Of a DNA stretch of 64,000 bases, positions 50,379-59,060 are shown piece after piece. The position numbers and the translations under genes were made by a program. The notes below the pieces were generated by a model that was given only the letters and a program-made list of their open reading frames with translations, was not told the origin of the DNA and searched no databases. Source of the DNA: Longimicrobiales bacterium (lineage in GTDB: Bacteria > Gemmatimonadota > Gemmatimonadetes > Longimicrobiales > Gaopeijiaceae); NCBI GenBank assembly GCA_951828585.1, contig OX639991.1, positions 62,001 through 126,000 of the forward strand, read 5' to 3'. Within the stretch, counting starts at the first letter, position 1. The number at the start of each line of letters is the position of its first letter.

Positions 50379-51548
50379 TCAACCCCCACGCACGATCCGC
50401 AGCTGGACCACGTAGGGCACGTCGAACTCGCCCAACGTCACGCCGGTCACGGTGCCCGCTCCGAATACCGGGCAGGGTTTCTTCTCGATCGGAACCGGCG
50501 AGGCCACGCGGCCCACATAGTACCCACGCTCGTCAAAGACTTCCCAGGCCCGGGTCGCCCCCCCTTCCGTCTCGATCCAGATCCAGCCGTCGGGACTGGT
50601 CCGGATCTGCTCGAGGGCGTGCTTCCATTCCGGCAGCCTGCGCGCGGCGATTCCGGTGGCGGCCGCGATGCTGTCACGCTCCCGCCCTTCCAATCTCGGC
50701 GCCTCGCGGTCCAGCCGCACGGTTCGCAGAGTGTCCCCACCGTACGTCGTCTCATGGATTGCGAAAACGGAGGTATTGGCCTGCCAGATGTTCCCGGCGG
50801 AGTCCACCGTCCAGCGGATGCGCGGCGCATACGGCATCCCGCGCTGCATGGAAATCCGGCTACTCCCCTCGGTGACCTGTTCCGTGGACACCGCGCGCGT
50901 CGGAATCTGCTCCGGCTCCGGAGAATTCGCCAGCGAGTCGAGTCCCGGTCCGGTTCCGTACCTGACGATCCTGTCGAAGCCCGGCAGCCAGAAGTGCAGG
51001 CTTCCTCCGGCATCGACCCACATCGGCCACGGATGGCTGGCCGCCCGACCCAGCCGCAAGGGATGTGTCGCCAGGACGGTTCCGAGGGAGTCGAAGACGG
51101 TGAAGCGTTCACGGATCGAATCGATCACCCACAGGAATCCGGGCGGCTGCCAGGCGATTCCCGCCAGCAAACTGAACTCTCCGGGTCCCTCGCCGGACCG
51201 TCCGATGGTTCTCACGCACTCGCCCCGAGGGGAGAACACCCGGATGTCGCTCCCCTGCGAGTCGGCCACGTAGATCCGGCCGTCGCCGTCCACTGCCAGG
51301 GACATCACCCTGCCGAACGCTTCGCAGGTGTCATCCACCGATCCGATTCGCAACACCTCGACGAGCGTCGGGGCTCCCTGCGGACCCGCCTGGGGAGAAT
51401 CCGGGTTGGATACGACGATCCTCCCGCTTTCGAGGGTGTCCACGCGCACGCGGTCGTTTCGTTCCTGGGCATCGGCCCGGAGGGTCGTCGTCGCGAGGAG
51501 TGTTCCGACGGCGATCGCGGAAATGGCGGTGCGGATGGTGATTCGCAT
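50379..51548 (-). CDS. Secreted six-bladed beta-propeller protein (paralogue 1)
   Basis: A 389-residue exported protein: signal peptide AIAVGTLLATTTLRADAQE, then NHL/6-bladed propeller blades with repeated patterns such as MSLAVDGDGRIYVADSQGSDIRVFSPRGECVRTIGRSGEGPGEF, IAWQPPGFLWVIDSIRERFTVFDSLG and SAGNIWQANTSVFAIHETTYGG. It is probably periplasmic or surface-exposed. The neighbouring gene 51641-52804 is a clear tandem duplicate sharing long identical stretches. AAGGGAG lies 7 nt before the ATG, and a -35/-10 pair lies just upstream. Ligand or function unknown. Confidence 0.8.
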   Translation of the reverse strand: MRITIRTAISAIAVGTLLATTTLRADAQERNDRVRVDTLESGRIVVSNPDSPQAGPQGAPTLVEVLRIGSVDDTCEAFGRVMSLAVDGDGRIYVADSQGSDIRVFSPRGECVRTIGRSGEGPGEFSLLAGIAWQPPGFLWVIDSIRERFTVFDSLGTVLATHPLRLGRAASHPWPMWVDAGGSLHFWLPGFDRIVRYGTGPGLDSLANSPEPEQIPTRAVSTEQVTEGSSRISMQRGMPYAPRIRWTVDSAGNIWQANTSVFAIHETTYGGDTLRTVRLDREAPRLEGRERDSIAAATGIAARRLPEWKHALEQIRTSPDGWIWIETEGGATRAWEVFDERGYYVGRVASPVPIEKKPCPVFGAGTVTGVTLGEFDVPYVVQLRIVRGG

Positions 51549-51578
51549 GCGGGGTCTCCCTTCGGTTCGTGGCCCGCG

Positions 51579-51619
51579 ATTGTAATGTGCAGTTGACAAA
51601 ATGTCTATCGCAGTTGACA
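51579..51619 (-). promoter_or_regulatory. Promoter and duplicated operator-like site of propeller paralogue 1
   Basis: On the minus strand TAGACA (complement of 51602-51607) and TACAAT (51579-51584) are separated by exactly 17 bp, giving a leader of about 24 nt. Two direct repeats of TGTCAACTGC (complement of 51589-51598 and 51610-51619) lie 21 bp apart, two helical turns, one in the spacer and one upstream of the -35. This looks like a repressor-controlled sigma-70-type promoter. The spacer region is shared with 58625-58647. Confidence 0.5.
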
Positions 51620-51640
51620 GATCGAGCTGACGGCTGGGGA

Positions 51641-52804
51641 CTATCCCCCCCGCACGATCCGCAGCTGAACCACGTAGGGCTCGTCCAGTTCCCCCAGGGT
51701 CACCGCGGTCACCGTCCCGGCTCCGAAGACCGGATAGTGCAACGGCACCGGTGGGACCACACGGCCCATGTAGTGTCCGCGCTCGTCGAAGACCTCCCAG
51801 GCCGGGGTCCCTCCCCTTTCCGTCCCGACCCAGACCCATCCGTCGGGGCTGGCGTGAATGCTCTCGATGGCGTACTTCCGCTCCGGAAGCCTGTGCGCGG
51901 CGACTTCAATGGCCGTCGCGATGCTGTCGCGCTCCCGGCCCTCCAGTCTCGGTGCCTCCCGGTCCAGCCGTATGGTGCGCAGAGTGTCTCCGGCGTACGT
52001 CGTCTCGTGGATGGCGAAGGCGGAGGTGTTGGCCTGCCAGATGTTCCCGGCCTGATTCACGGTCCACTGCACTCTCGGCGCATACGGCATCATGAAGTCC
52101 ATGGGCATCCGGATGTCCCCCACATCGATCTCCCGCTTGTAGCTCATCCGCGGATCCGGCGGGATTGCCGGTCGCGGAACGCTCGCCAGAGAGTGGAGTT
52201 CCGGGCCCGTGCCGTACGTTACGATGCTGTCGGGACCTGGCAACCAGACGTGCAGACCGCCTCCGGCATCGACCTGGAGCATCCAGGGTAGGCTGGCCGC
52301 CTGACCCAGCTCCAAGCGGTGCGTGGCAAGCGCGGTTCCGAGGGAGTCGAAGACCGTAGCGCGGCTTCGCAGCCCATCGATCGCCCACAGATACCCGGGT
52401 GGCTGCCACGCGATTCCCACCAGCCAGCCGAATTCGCCGGGTCCTTCGCCGGACCGCCCGAAGGACCTCAGACAATCACCCTCGGGCGTAAACACGCTAA
52501 TCTCGTTCGCCTGCCGGTCCGCGACGTAGATCCGGCCATCGCCGTCCACGGCGAGTGAAAACACCCTGCCAAACGCATCGCAGGTGCCCTCGATCGACCC
52601 GATTCGCAGAACCTCGACGAGCGCTGGCACCCCCTGCGGCCCCGCCTGGGGAGAATCCGGGTTGGATACGACGATCCTTCCGCTTTCCAGGGTGTCCACA
52701 GTCACGCGGTCGCTTCGTTCCTGGGCATCGGCCCCGAGGGTCGTCGTCGCGAGGAGCGTCCCGACGGCGATCGCGGAGATGGTGGCGCGGATGGTGATTC
52801 GCAT
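51641..52804 (-). CDS. Secreted six-bladed beta-propeller protein (paralogue 2)
   Basis: A 387-residue tandem paralogue of the 50379-51548 gene, with near-identical signal peptide (TISAIAVGTLLATTTLGADA), N-terminal VDTLESGRIVVSNPDSPQAG and C-terminal PYVVQLRIVRGG, and divergence concentrated in the middle blades (LPWMLQVDAGGGLHVWLPG, then RMSYKREIDVGDIRMPMD). Signal and ends may be held by selection or recent gene conversion. An in-frame extension to 52990 is not supported; ATG 52804 follows AGGGAGA. Substrate or partner unknown. Confidence 0.8.
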   Translation of the reverse strand: MRITIRATISAIAVGTLLATTTLGADAQERSDRVTVDTLESGRIVVSNPDSPQAGPQGVPALVEVLRIGSIEGTCDAFGRVFSLAVDGDGRIYVADRQANEISVFTPEGDCLRSFGRSGEGPGEFGWLVGIAWQPPGYLWAIDGLRSRATVFDSLGTALATHRLELGQAASLPWMLQVDAGGGLHVWLPGPDSIVTYGTGPELHSLASVPRPAIPPDPRMSYKREIDVGDIRMPMDFMMPYAPRVQWTVNQAGNIWQANTSAFAIHETTYAGDTLRTIRLDREAPRLEGRERDSIATAIEVAAHRLPERKYAIESIHASPDGWVWVGTERGGTPAWEVFDERGHYMGRVVPPVPLHYPVFGAGTVTAVTLGELDEPYVVQLRIVRGG

Positions 52805-52970
52805 GAGGTCTCGTCTCCCTGCTTTCTGTCGCCTGCGGTCCCGGGCCGCGTCACGTCCGAACCCTGCCCGTTTCGACGCCTTCTGGTGGTCTGCCGTTGC
52901 CCGCTGCGACCCCGCGTTGCGGCCGGTCCGGGTCACTGCCGGTGCCCGCGCGCAGGCCCGGCCCTCACCC

Positions 52971-53025
52971 TCATATATCTCCCTCCTCACTTTCCGTATA
53001 TCTTATTGCTCATTTTCTGTATATC
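52971..53025. repeat. Three 23-bp tandem units at the 3' end of the ADP-ribosylglycohydrolase gene
   Basis: On the minus strand GATATACAGAAAATGA (complement of 53010-53025), GATATACGGAAAGTGA (52987-53002) and GATATATGAGGGTGA (52965-52979) begin at a 23-bp period (53025, 53002, 52979). The first copy encodes the last codons and TGA of the gene; the other two lie downstream and are progressively diverged. This may be a slippage duplication of the gene's 3' end. Confidence 0.6.
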
Positions 53026-53780
53026 TCCTCGATCACCGCCACGATATCCCCCGCATCCCCCAGGTACCGCTCCCGCGCAACCACCCTCATCTCGCCCGGA
53101 ATCCCGTGCCGCGCCTCCGCGATCGGGCCCGCGATGGCGGCCACCGTGTCCGAATCGCCGCCGAGCGACACCGCACTCCTGATCGCGTCCTCGAACGAGG
53201 TCGACTCGAGCGCGCAGGTGATCGACTCGGGGACGGTCTCCTGGCAGGTCTCGTTGAAGGCGTAGCCGGGGCGGATCTGGTCCACGGTGCGGGTGAGGTC
53301 GTAGTCGTACTCGGCGGTGAGGGTGGCGCGGATGGTCGCGGGGTCGGCGCCGTTCAGGGCCAGCCAGATGGCGTGGACGGTCGCACGCGCGCCCTTCATG
53401 CCCTCGGGGTGATTGTGGGTGATGGCGGTGACACGGTCGGCGGCCGCGAGGGCGGCGGGTAGGTCGTCCCGGTTGAGGAGCGCGGCGGGCGAGACGCGCA
53501 TGGCCGCGCCGTTGCCGAAGCTGTTGTAGGGCTCGGGAGACTCTTGATACATCCACTGCCCGAACCAGCCCCCGTAGGACATGGCGGGGTGACGGCGGCA
53601 CCACGACTGCAGCGTCGGCGCGGGCGGCCGGTCGTGCAGAAGGATGTCCGCCACCGCGGCCGTGCAGACCGAATCGTCCGTGAAATGGCCCCGCTCGCTG
53701 AAGAACTCGAAGTCTTTCGTCTTGATCCGGTCCCATTCGTACACGGAACCCACGATGTCGCCGATGACTGCGCCCCACAT
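53010..53780 (-). CDS. ADP-ribosylglycohydrolase (DraG/ARH family)
   Basis: A 256-residue hydrolase that removes ADP-ribose from proteins or other targets. It has the two dinuclear-metal motifs: MWGAVIGDIVGSVYEW and FTDDSVCTAAVAD at the N-terminus, and SLGGDSDTVAAIAGPIAEARHG in the C-terminal third, with Asp residues intact. An in-frame extension to 53981 overlaps the fhs 5' end; ATG 53780 with GGAAGGGG about 6 nt upstream is preferred. It diverges from fhs. The target is unknown, and no ADP-ribosyltransferase lies nearby. Confidence 0.88.
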   Translation of the reverse strand: MWGAVIGDIVGSVYEWDRIKTKDFEFFSERGHFTDDSVCTAAVADILLHDRPPAPTLQSWCRRHPAMSYGGWFGQWMYQESPEPYNSFGNGAAMRVSPAALLNRDDLPAALAAADRVTAITHNHPEGMKGARATVHAIWLALNGADPATIRATLTAEYDYDLTRTVDQIRPGYAFNETCQETVPESITCALESTSFEDAIRSAVSLGGDSDTVAAIAGPIAEARHGIPGEMRVVARERYLGDAGDIVAVIEEIYRK

Positions 53781-53916
53781 ATGTTTCCCCTTCCGTCGTT
53801 GTGACCCTGTCGGAACCCTGCCGCGACTTGCCCCGCGGGCCGGTTCCGCGCCAGACTTCGCAGGCCGTTTTTCTCCCGCCTGCCCTTCCCCAACTCCGCT
53901 CCCACCCTGGACACCC

Positions 53917-55584
53917 ATGCTCTCCGACATTGAAATCGCGCAAGCCCACACGATGAAGCCCATCTCCGAGATCGCCGCCACGGCCGGCCTCGGCGAAGAC
54001 GAAATCCTGCAGTACGGACACTACAAGGCGAAGGTCCCCCTTGACGTGGTTCAGGCCCGCCCGGACCGGGGCGCCAAGCTGGTTCTGGTGACCGGGTGCA
54101 GCCCCACGGCCGCCGGCGAGGGCAAGTCCACCATCTCCGTGGGCCTGGCCGACGCGCTCAATCTGCGGGGGCGGAATCCGGTGCTGTGCATCCGGGAGGC
54201 GTCGCTGGGCCCGGTTTTCGGGATCAAGGGCGGGGCGGCGGGCGGGGGCTATTCGCAGGTCGTCCCCATGGAGGACATCAACCTCCACTTCACCGGCGAC
54301 TTCCACGCGATCACATCCGCGCACGCGCTCCTGTCGGCGATGCTCGACAATCACCTCTTCCGGCCCAACAGCACGGGACTGGACCACCGGCGCATCACCT
54401 GGGGGCGCGCCGTCGACATGAACGACCGGGCGCTGCGCGACGTGATCGTCGGGCTGGGCGGGCCCTTCGGCGGGATCCCGCGCGAGGACGGATTCATGAT
54501 CACGGCCGCGTCCGAGGTCATGGCGATCTTCTGCCTGGCGAAGGACCTGCCCGATCTGAAGCGGCGGCTCGGCAACATCATCATCGGGTACACGCGCACA
54601 CGCGAGCCCGTCCGCTGCCGCGACATCGGTGCCCACGAAGCGATGACCGTCCTGATGCGTGACGCGCTGCACCCGAATCTCGTGCAGACGCTGGGCGGCA
54701 CCCCGGCCTTCATCCACGGGGGACCCTTCGCCAACATCGCGCACGGCTGCAACTCGCTGATCGCGACCCGGGCGGGACTCAAGCTGGGGGACATCGTGGT
54801 GACCGAGGCGGGGTTCGGCGCGGACCTGGGGGCCGAGAAGTTCTTCGACATCAAGTGCCGGCTGGGCGGGCTCAGCCCCGACGCGGTCGCGATCGTGTCG
54901 ACGATCCGCGCGCTCAAGATGAACGGGGGCGCGTCGAAGGACTCGCTCGCGAACGAGGACCTGGAGGCGCTGGGGGCGGGGATGGAGAACCTGTACGGAC
55001 ACGTCGAGAACGTGGCGAAGTTCGGGGTTCCGGCGGTGGTGGCGCTGAACCGGTTTGCGAGCGACACGGAGGCGGAGGTGGCCATGGTGCTGGACGGATG
55101 CGCGGCGCGCGGCATCCATGCGGTCGAGGCCGATCCCCACGGCGGGGGCGGTCCCGGGTGCGTGGACCTGGCCGACGCCGTCTGGGAGATCGCGCACAAC
55201 GGCAAGGCCAACTTCCGTCCCCTCTACCCGGACCACATGTCGCTCAAGGAGAAGATCGAGACGGTGGCGACCGAGATCTACGGGGCTTCCGGGGTGGACT
55301 TCCAGCGCGGTGTGACCGCCGAGCTTGAGCGGCTTGAGTCGTGCGGGCTGGCAGACGCGCCGGTGTGCATCGCGAAGACGCAGTACTCGTTCTCGGATGA
55401 CCCCGCGCTGCTGGGAAGGCCGCGCGGATTCCGGATCACGGTGCGGGCGGTCACGCCATCGGCTGGCGCGGGGTTCGTGGTCGTGAAGACCGGGTCGATC
55501 ATGACGATGCCGGGGCTGGCGGCGAAGCCGGCCGCGCTGAACATGACGATCGATGAGGATGGGGTGATTGGGGGGTTGATGTAG
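53917..55584 (+). CDS. fhs: Formate--tetrahydrofolate ligase
   Basis: A 555-residue ATP-dependent ligase making 10-formyl-THF from formate and THF. The P-loop region is GCSPTAAGEGKSTISVGL (family norm TPxGEGKTT); then REASLGPVFGIKGGAAGGGYSQVVPMEDINLHFTGD, DMNDRALRDVIVGLGG, REDGFMITAASEVMAI and the C-terminal TGSIMTMPGLAAKPAA are all diagnostic. ATG 53917 (MLSDIEIAQAH) matches the family start. It sits 6 kb from the formate dehydrogenase operon, so formate has two fates in this cell. Upstream plus-strand frame is antisense to the ADP-ribosylglycohydrolase gene. Confidence 0.97.
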   Translation: MLSDIEIAQAHTMKPISEIAATAGLGEDEILQYGHYKAKVPLDVVQARPDRGAKLVLVTGCSPTAAGEGKSTISVGLADALNLRGRNPVLCIREASLGPVFGIKGGAAGGGYSQVVPMEDINLHFTGDFHAITSAHALLSAMLDNHLFRPNSTGLDHRRITWGRAVDMNDRALRDVIVGLGGPFGGIPREDGFMITAASEVMAIFCLAKDLPDLKRRLGNIIIGYTRTREPVRCRDIGAHEAMTVLMRDALHPNLVQTLGGTPAFIHGGPFANIAHGCNSLIATRAGLKLGDIVVTEAGFGADLGAEKFFDIKCRLGGLSPDAVAIVSTIRALKMNGGASKDSLANEDLEALGAGMENLYGHVENVAKFGVPAVVALNRFASDTEAEVAMVLDGCAARGIHAVEADPHGGGGPGCVDLADAVWEIAHNGKANFRPLYPDHMSLKEKIETVATEIYGASGVDFQRGVTAELERLESCGLADAPVCIAKTQYSFSDDPALLGRPRGFRITVRAVTPSAGAGFVVVKTGSIMTMPGLAAKPAALNMTIDEDGVIGGLM

Positions 55585-55594
55585 GGGGGACGAC

Positions 55595-56440
55595 ATGGAG
55601 AAGCATCAGCCCGGACCAGCCGCGGACGCCGTGAACCGGCAGCAGCAACCCGGGATGAGCGGGGGCGTCCGGTTCGCGAGATGGTTGGCGGCGGTGCTGA
55701 TGATCGCCTACGGCTTCGCCAAGCTGAACAGCTCCCAGTTCACCGTCCTCGATTCGGAGGTCACGAAGCCCATGGGCGAGGTCAGCCGATTCTGGCTGAC
55801 TTGGTACTACTTCGGAGTCTCCACCGTTTACGGCACCGCCATCGCCCTTGTCGAGATCGGCGGCGGGCTGCTGCTCGCCTGGCCACGGACCTCCCTGATC
55901 GGCGCGCTTGTTCTGCTGCCGGTCGTGGCCAACATCATCCTCATGGACATTCTGTTCGGTATCGGCGCCCTGCCGGCCTCGGTTACCGTGTTGATCTGTC
56001 TGCTGGTCATCGTGCGGCCGCAGGCGCGCCGGCTTGCCGACACCGTGTTGCTCGACGTCGAACCATCGCGAATGGCTCGGGCGGTTCGGAGTATCGTCGT
56101 CGCGGCGGTGCTCGCGGGAGCGTGGGGACTCTCGTATTGGGTGGCCAACTACCAGAATCGGTCCCCCACGCCTATCGATGGCGTCTGGTCGGTCGAGGAT
56201 CAGGCCAGCCCGCTCCACCAGGTGTTCTTTGAATACAATCGCGCCTACATGGCCGTGTTCCGGTTCGACGACGGGGACAACGTTCACCACTTCGAAGTCG
56301 GCTCCAACGGTCAGGTGCGCGTGTGGGAGACGTGGCTGGAGAAGGGCCCGCTGATCTATGAGGGGGAGATCGTCGACTCGGGACGGATCGAGTTGCGGTC
56401 GAATGGTGACGGCCCCCGAATCGTACTCGTCAGGGACTAG
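55595..56440 (+). CDS. DoxX-like membrane protein with C-terminal soluble domain
   Basis: A 281-residue protein with five hydrophobic segments: [71 protein letters not shown] and [17 protein letters not shown]. The first four resemble a DoxX four-helix core. The C-terminal about 95 residues ([12 protein letters not shown] and on) form a small beta-rich extracytoplasmic domain with conserved aromatic residues. It follows fhs by 10 nt and may be cotranscribed but is unlikely to be functionally linked. No catalytic motif is evident. Confidence 0.65.
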   Translation: MEKHQPGPAADAVNRQQQPGMSGGVRFARWLAAVLMIAYGFAKLNSSQFTVLDSEVTKPMGEVSRFWLTWYYFGVSTVYGTAIALVEIGGGLLLAWPRTSLIGALVLLPVVANIILMDILFGIGALPASVTVLICLLVIVRPQARRLADTVLLDVEPSRMARAVRSIVVAAVLAGAWGLSYWVANYQNRSPTPIDGVWSVEDQASPLHQVFFEYNRAYMAVFRFDDGDNVHHFEVGSNGQVRVWETWLEKGPLIYEGEIVDSGRIELRSNGDGPRIVLVRD

Positions 56441-56504
56441 GAAACCGGCAGCTGTTACACCGGAGACGCCATCACCTTGGCCACAACTTGCACATGGAGC
56501 ACGA

Positions 56505-57887
56505 ATGACCAGAGCTCACCACACCGAAAAGGTCGCCATCGCGACCGGATCGCGCATCAATCCACCCCGCAACGCCACCTTGTGCACGATCTGTCTGCTC
56601 TCCTGGGCCGTGCCGTTTCCCCTCACCGCCCAGGCCCCCGTCGTTGAGCTCCCAGCGGAGGATGTCGCGCTTTCCGCCGACTTCGAGGACGTGTTCCGTG
56701 TGGGTGGCGGGGGTGACGATTGGGCGTTGTTCACCTCCGTCACCTCCCTGGCTTTCGACGCTGCCGGCAATCTTCACATCACCGATGTCGGACCAGACCT
56801 CGGCGACGTCATGCGGATTGTGGTTGTCGATTCCCTCGGAGGACTGGTAACGGATTTCGGCCGTGCCGGGGAGGGCCCGGGAGAGTTTCGGGTGGCCACC
56901 TCTGCCGTCACCTTCCGGGATGGGACGATGGTTGTGGCCGACTACGGTCACAAAGCGTACCACGTCTTCCGGCCGGGGGGTGAGCTCGACCGGATGGTTC
57001 GCTTTCCCTCGGAACTGGATCAGGAGGTCTCTGGCGCAAGGATTTGCCTCCTGCGAGCGGCGGCTGGCGAAACGCTGCTTGGCTACCCCAAACGTACGGT
57101 CACGTTTCATGAAGGTGAGACTCCGGAGGGCGGCGTTTTCGCTTCGATACAACAGCGCGAAGGCCCCAGAGTGCTCGAGCGGTTGAGCATCGACGGGAAT
57201 CCCGTCCGCGTTGACGAGATCGTGAGGGCATGGGTTCCGGCGGGAGCCGAGCAGGCGAGTCAGGTGCCAGCCTTTACGCCGAAACTCCTGTTCGATGCCC
57301 TCCCCGATAGTGGGTTCGTGTTCTCCGATTCCACCGGATATGCGATCAGGTTCGCCAATTCCGACGGGACCATCGTCCGGGTGGTGACGAGACCGATCGA
57401 GGCGCGCACGGTCACGGAGGAGATTCGGGAACACTATCGTGAGTTGCGCGTGGCGGAGGTCGAGCGGCGTTTCGCCGACTATCCTCCTGAACTGATGGAC
57501 CAGATGCGCGAAATCATGAACTATGATGACATGCTCAGTAATGCCCGCTCCTACCCGGTCCAGGGGGAAATCCCGGTGATCGACGACCTCGGAACCACCT
57601 GGACGGGTAGCGTCTGGGTGCGGCGCACCCCGGAGGATGGCTACCCCTGGGAGGATCACGTAGCCGGCAGCGTGTTGTCCGGCCTGGCATTCAGCACTTC
57701 CCCGGCTCCCGCGTCGGCCATCGACGTGATCAGTGCGGATGGCCGGTACGTAGGCACCTTCTCCCCACAGAGCGGAGCCATGATGTTCGCGGCCTTCGGA
57801 CCCAACGGGTCGGTCGCTTACGTCGAGAAGGATGAGTTCGATGTACCCGCGGTCGTGGTCAAGCGCCTGCCGCCTGAGGTGAGGTAG
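56505..57887 (+). CDS. Secreted six-bladed beta-propeller protein (third member)
   Basis: A 460-residue protein with a signal peptide ([20 protein letters not shown]) and propeller blades such as [40 protein letters not shown] and [23 protein letters not shown]. The GRxGEGPGEF motif is shared with the two paralogues at 50379-52804, but the rest is divergent, so this is an older relative. A longer in-frame start at 56358 overlaps the DoxX-like gene; ATG 56505 fits the signal peptide. Function unknown; likely a periplasmic sensor or binding protein. Confidence 0.75.
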   Translation: MTRAHHTEKVAIATGSRINPPRNATLCTICLLSWAVPFPLTAQAPVVELPAEDVALSADFEDVFRVGGGGDDWALFTSVTSLAFDAAGNLHITDVGPDLGDVMRIVVVDSLGGLVTDFGRAGEGPGEFRVATSAVTFRDGTMVVADYGHKAYHVFRPGGELDRMVRFPSELDQEVSGARICLLRAAAGETLLGYPKRTVTFHEGETPEGGVFASIQQREGPRVLERLSIDGNPVRVDEIVRAWVPAGAEQASQVPAFTPKLLFDALPDSGFVFSDSTGYAIRFANSDGTIVRVVTRPIEARTVTEEIREHYRELRVAEVERRFADYPPELMDQMREIMNYDDMLSNARSYPVQGEIPVIDDLGTTWTGSVWVRRTPEDGYPWEDHVAGSVLSGLAFSTSPAPASAIDVISADGRYVGTFSPQSGAMMFAAFGPNGSVAYVEKDEFDVPAVVVKRLPPEVR

Positions 57888-57918
57888 TCGTCGACGGCCA
57901 GAGGAGCAGCGCCACGCG

Positions 57919-58517
57919 TCATTTCCGCCCCGGAATCACGCCGCGTGCCACGTTGATCGCGCCCTCGAACGCCCGCCTCTGAATGCCGGCAAACAGCCGC
58001 ACCAACGGCCGAAGATCCCCGGTATCCCCCGCCTCCAACGCATCGATATAGTCCGCCCGCCCGGCGTCCGTCACCACCAGCGGAAACCACCCCGCCCGGA
58101 TCGTCACCAGCGTCGCCAGAGCCCTGGCCACACGCCCATTCCCGTCCTGAAAAGGATGGATCTGCACGAACCGGTGATGAAGCCAGGCGGCCTCCACCTC
58201 GGGCGGGACTCCCTCCTCCCCATGCTCCCGATGCATCGCCAGCAGCCTGTCCATCTCCGAGGCCACCTGTTCCGGAGGACAGTACTCGTGGACCGAACCG
58301 TCCGGGCGCACGGGGTTGTCTCGATCGCCCACTCGCGCTTCAGGCGCTCGTTGAACTCGACGATGGCGGCCTCAGCGCCAATCCCCTCGCGATTCCGGCG
58401 CCAATCGTCGGCCAACCGCCGGAGACCGGCATCGGCGAGGTCCTGCCAATCGGCGGGGAGATCCTCGATGGGCCGCCAGCGATGGCCCACCGGGACGTTT
58501 CGGGAGTCCTGGGGCAT
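57919..58517 (-). pseudogene. Fic-family gene broken by an internal, out-of-frame deletion
   Basis: From ATG 58517 one frame reads MPQDSRNVPVGHRWRPIEDL to FNERLKREWAIET, the normal N-terminus of a Fic AMPylase-type protein. At about 58312-58325 it runs into a different frame encoding DNPVRPDGSVHEYCPPEQVA, then FVQIHPFQDGNGRVARALAT with the intact Fic motif HPFxDGNGR, to TGA 57919. In intact relatives roughly 100 residues separate these parts, including the [S/T]xxxE[G/N] inhibitory motif that begins at the T of WAIET. So the gene lost about 300 bp and its frame. An internal ATG (58332) could still give a 137-residue fragment. Confidence 0.8.
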
Positions 58518-58621
58518 GTCCACTCGTTCTTTAGGGGAAACCGCTGTGGCAATATAGCAGACCGCTACACGCACGACCGCCGAGAACAGCACGTGCTAGA
58601 AATGGAAACTATACTTTCCAT

Positions 58622-58647
58622 AATGTAATGTGCGATTGACATAACGA
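58622..58647 (-). promoter_or_regulatory. Motif shared with the propeller promoter, upstream of the Fic gene
   Basis: Plus-strand 58625-58647 matches 51581-51603 at 19 of 23 positions; both begin TGTAATGTGC and contain TTGACA. On the minus strand TACATT (complement of 58622-58627) would be a -10 at the same place as TACAAT of the propeller promoter; the -35 is poor. It lies about 105 bp upstream of the Fic pseudogene ATG. A common promoter/operator type or a dispersed short repeat. Confidence 0.45.
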
Positions 58648-58785
58648 CATCCAGAGAGAGCACGGACGGCTGCCGCATCGTGCCAGGCGGCTCATGGGTG
58701 CCCGGGGCTGGCGAAGGACACCGCACTGGCCCAAGTTGTGGCCGCATCGCACCCACCCCTCCTCACGTCCCCCAACCCCTCCCCC

Positions 58786-59043
58786 ATGCCCGACCCCAAC
58801 GCCTACTGGGCCCGCAACCTCCGCTACCTGGCGATCCTGCTGGCGATCTGGTTCGTGGTTTCCTTCGGGTGCGGCATCCTCTTCGCCGACGCGCTCGACA
58901 CGGTGCGGATCCCCGGCACGGGGTTCAAGCTCGGCTTCTGGTTCGCGCAGCAGGGGTCGATCTACGTCTTCGTGGTGCTGATCTTCGTGTACGCGCGCTT
59001 GATGAACCGCCTGGACCGGGAGTACGGGGTGGCGGAGGAATGA
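58786..59043 (+). CDS. DUF4212 small subunit of a sodium:solute symporter
   Basis: An 85-residue protein with two membrane helices (LRYLAILLAIWFVVSFGCGILFA and GSIYVFVVLIFVYARLMNRLD) and the family features YWARNLRY, a conserved central PGTGFKLGFWFAQQGS and RLDREYGV. DUF4212 proteins occur next to a particular class of sodium:solute symporters, here 17 nt downstream, and probably form a complex. The in-frame ATG at 58738 would add 16 Pro-rich residues; ATG 58786 (MPDPNAYW) is chosen. Confidence 0.88.
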   Translation: MPDPNAYWARNLRYLAILLAIWFVVSFGCGILFADALDTVRIPGTGFKLGFWFAQQGSIYVFVVLIFVYARLMNRLDREYGVAEE

Positions 59044-59060
59044 GGGGGCCCCGCTAACCC

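Noticed and set aside
52987-55596. 869-codon minus-strand frame
   Set aside because: Antisense to fhs, which has complete family motifs; only its last part coincides with another frame of the ADP-ribosylglycohydrolase gene.
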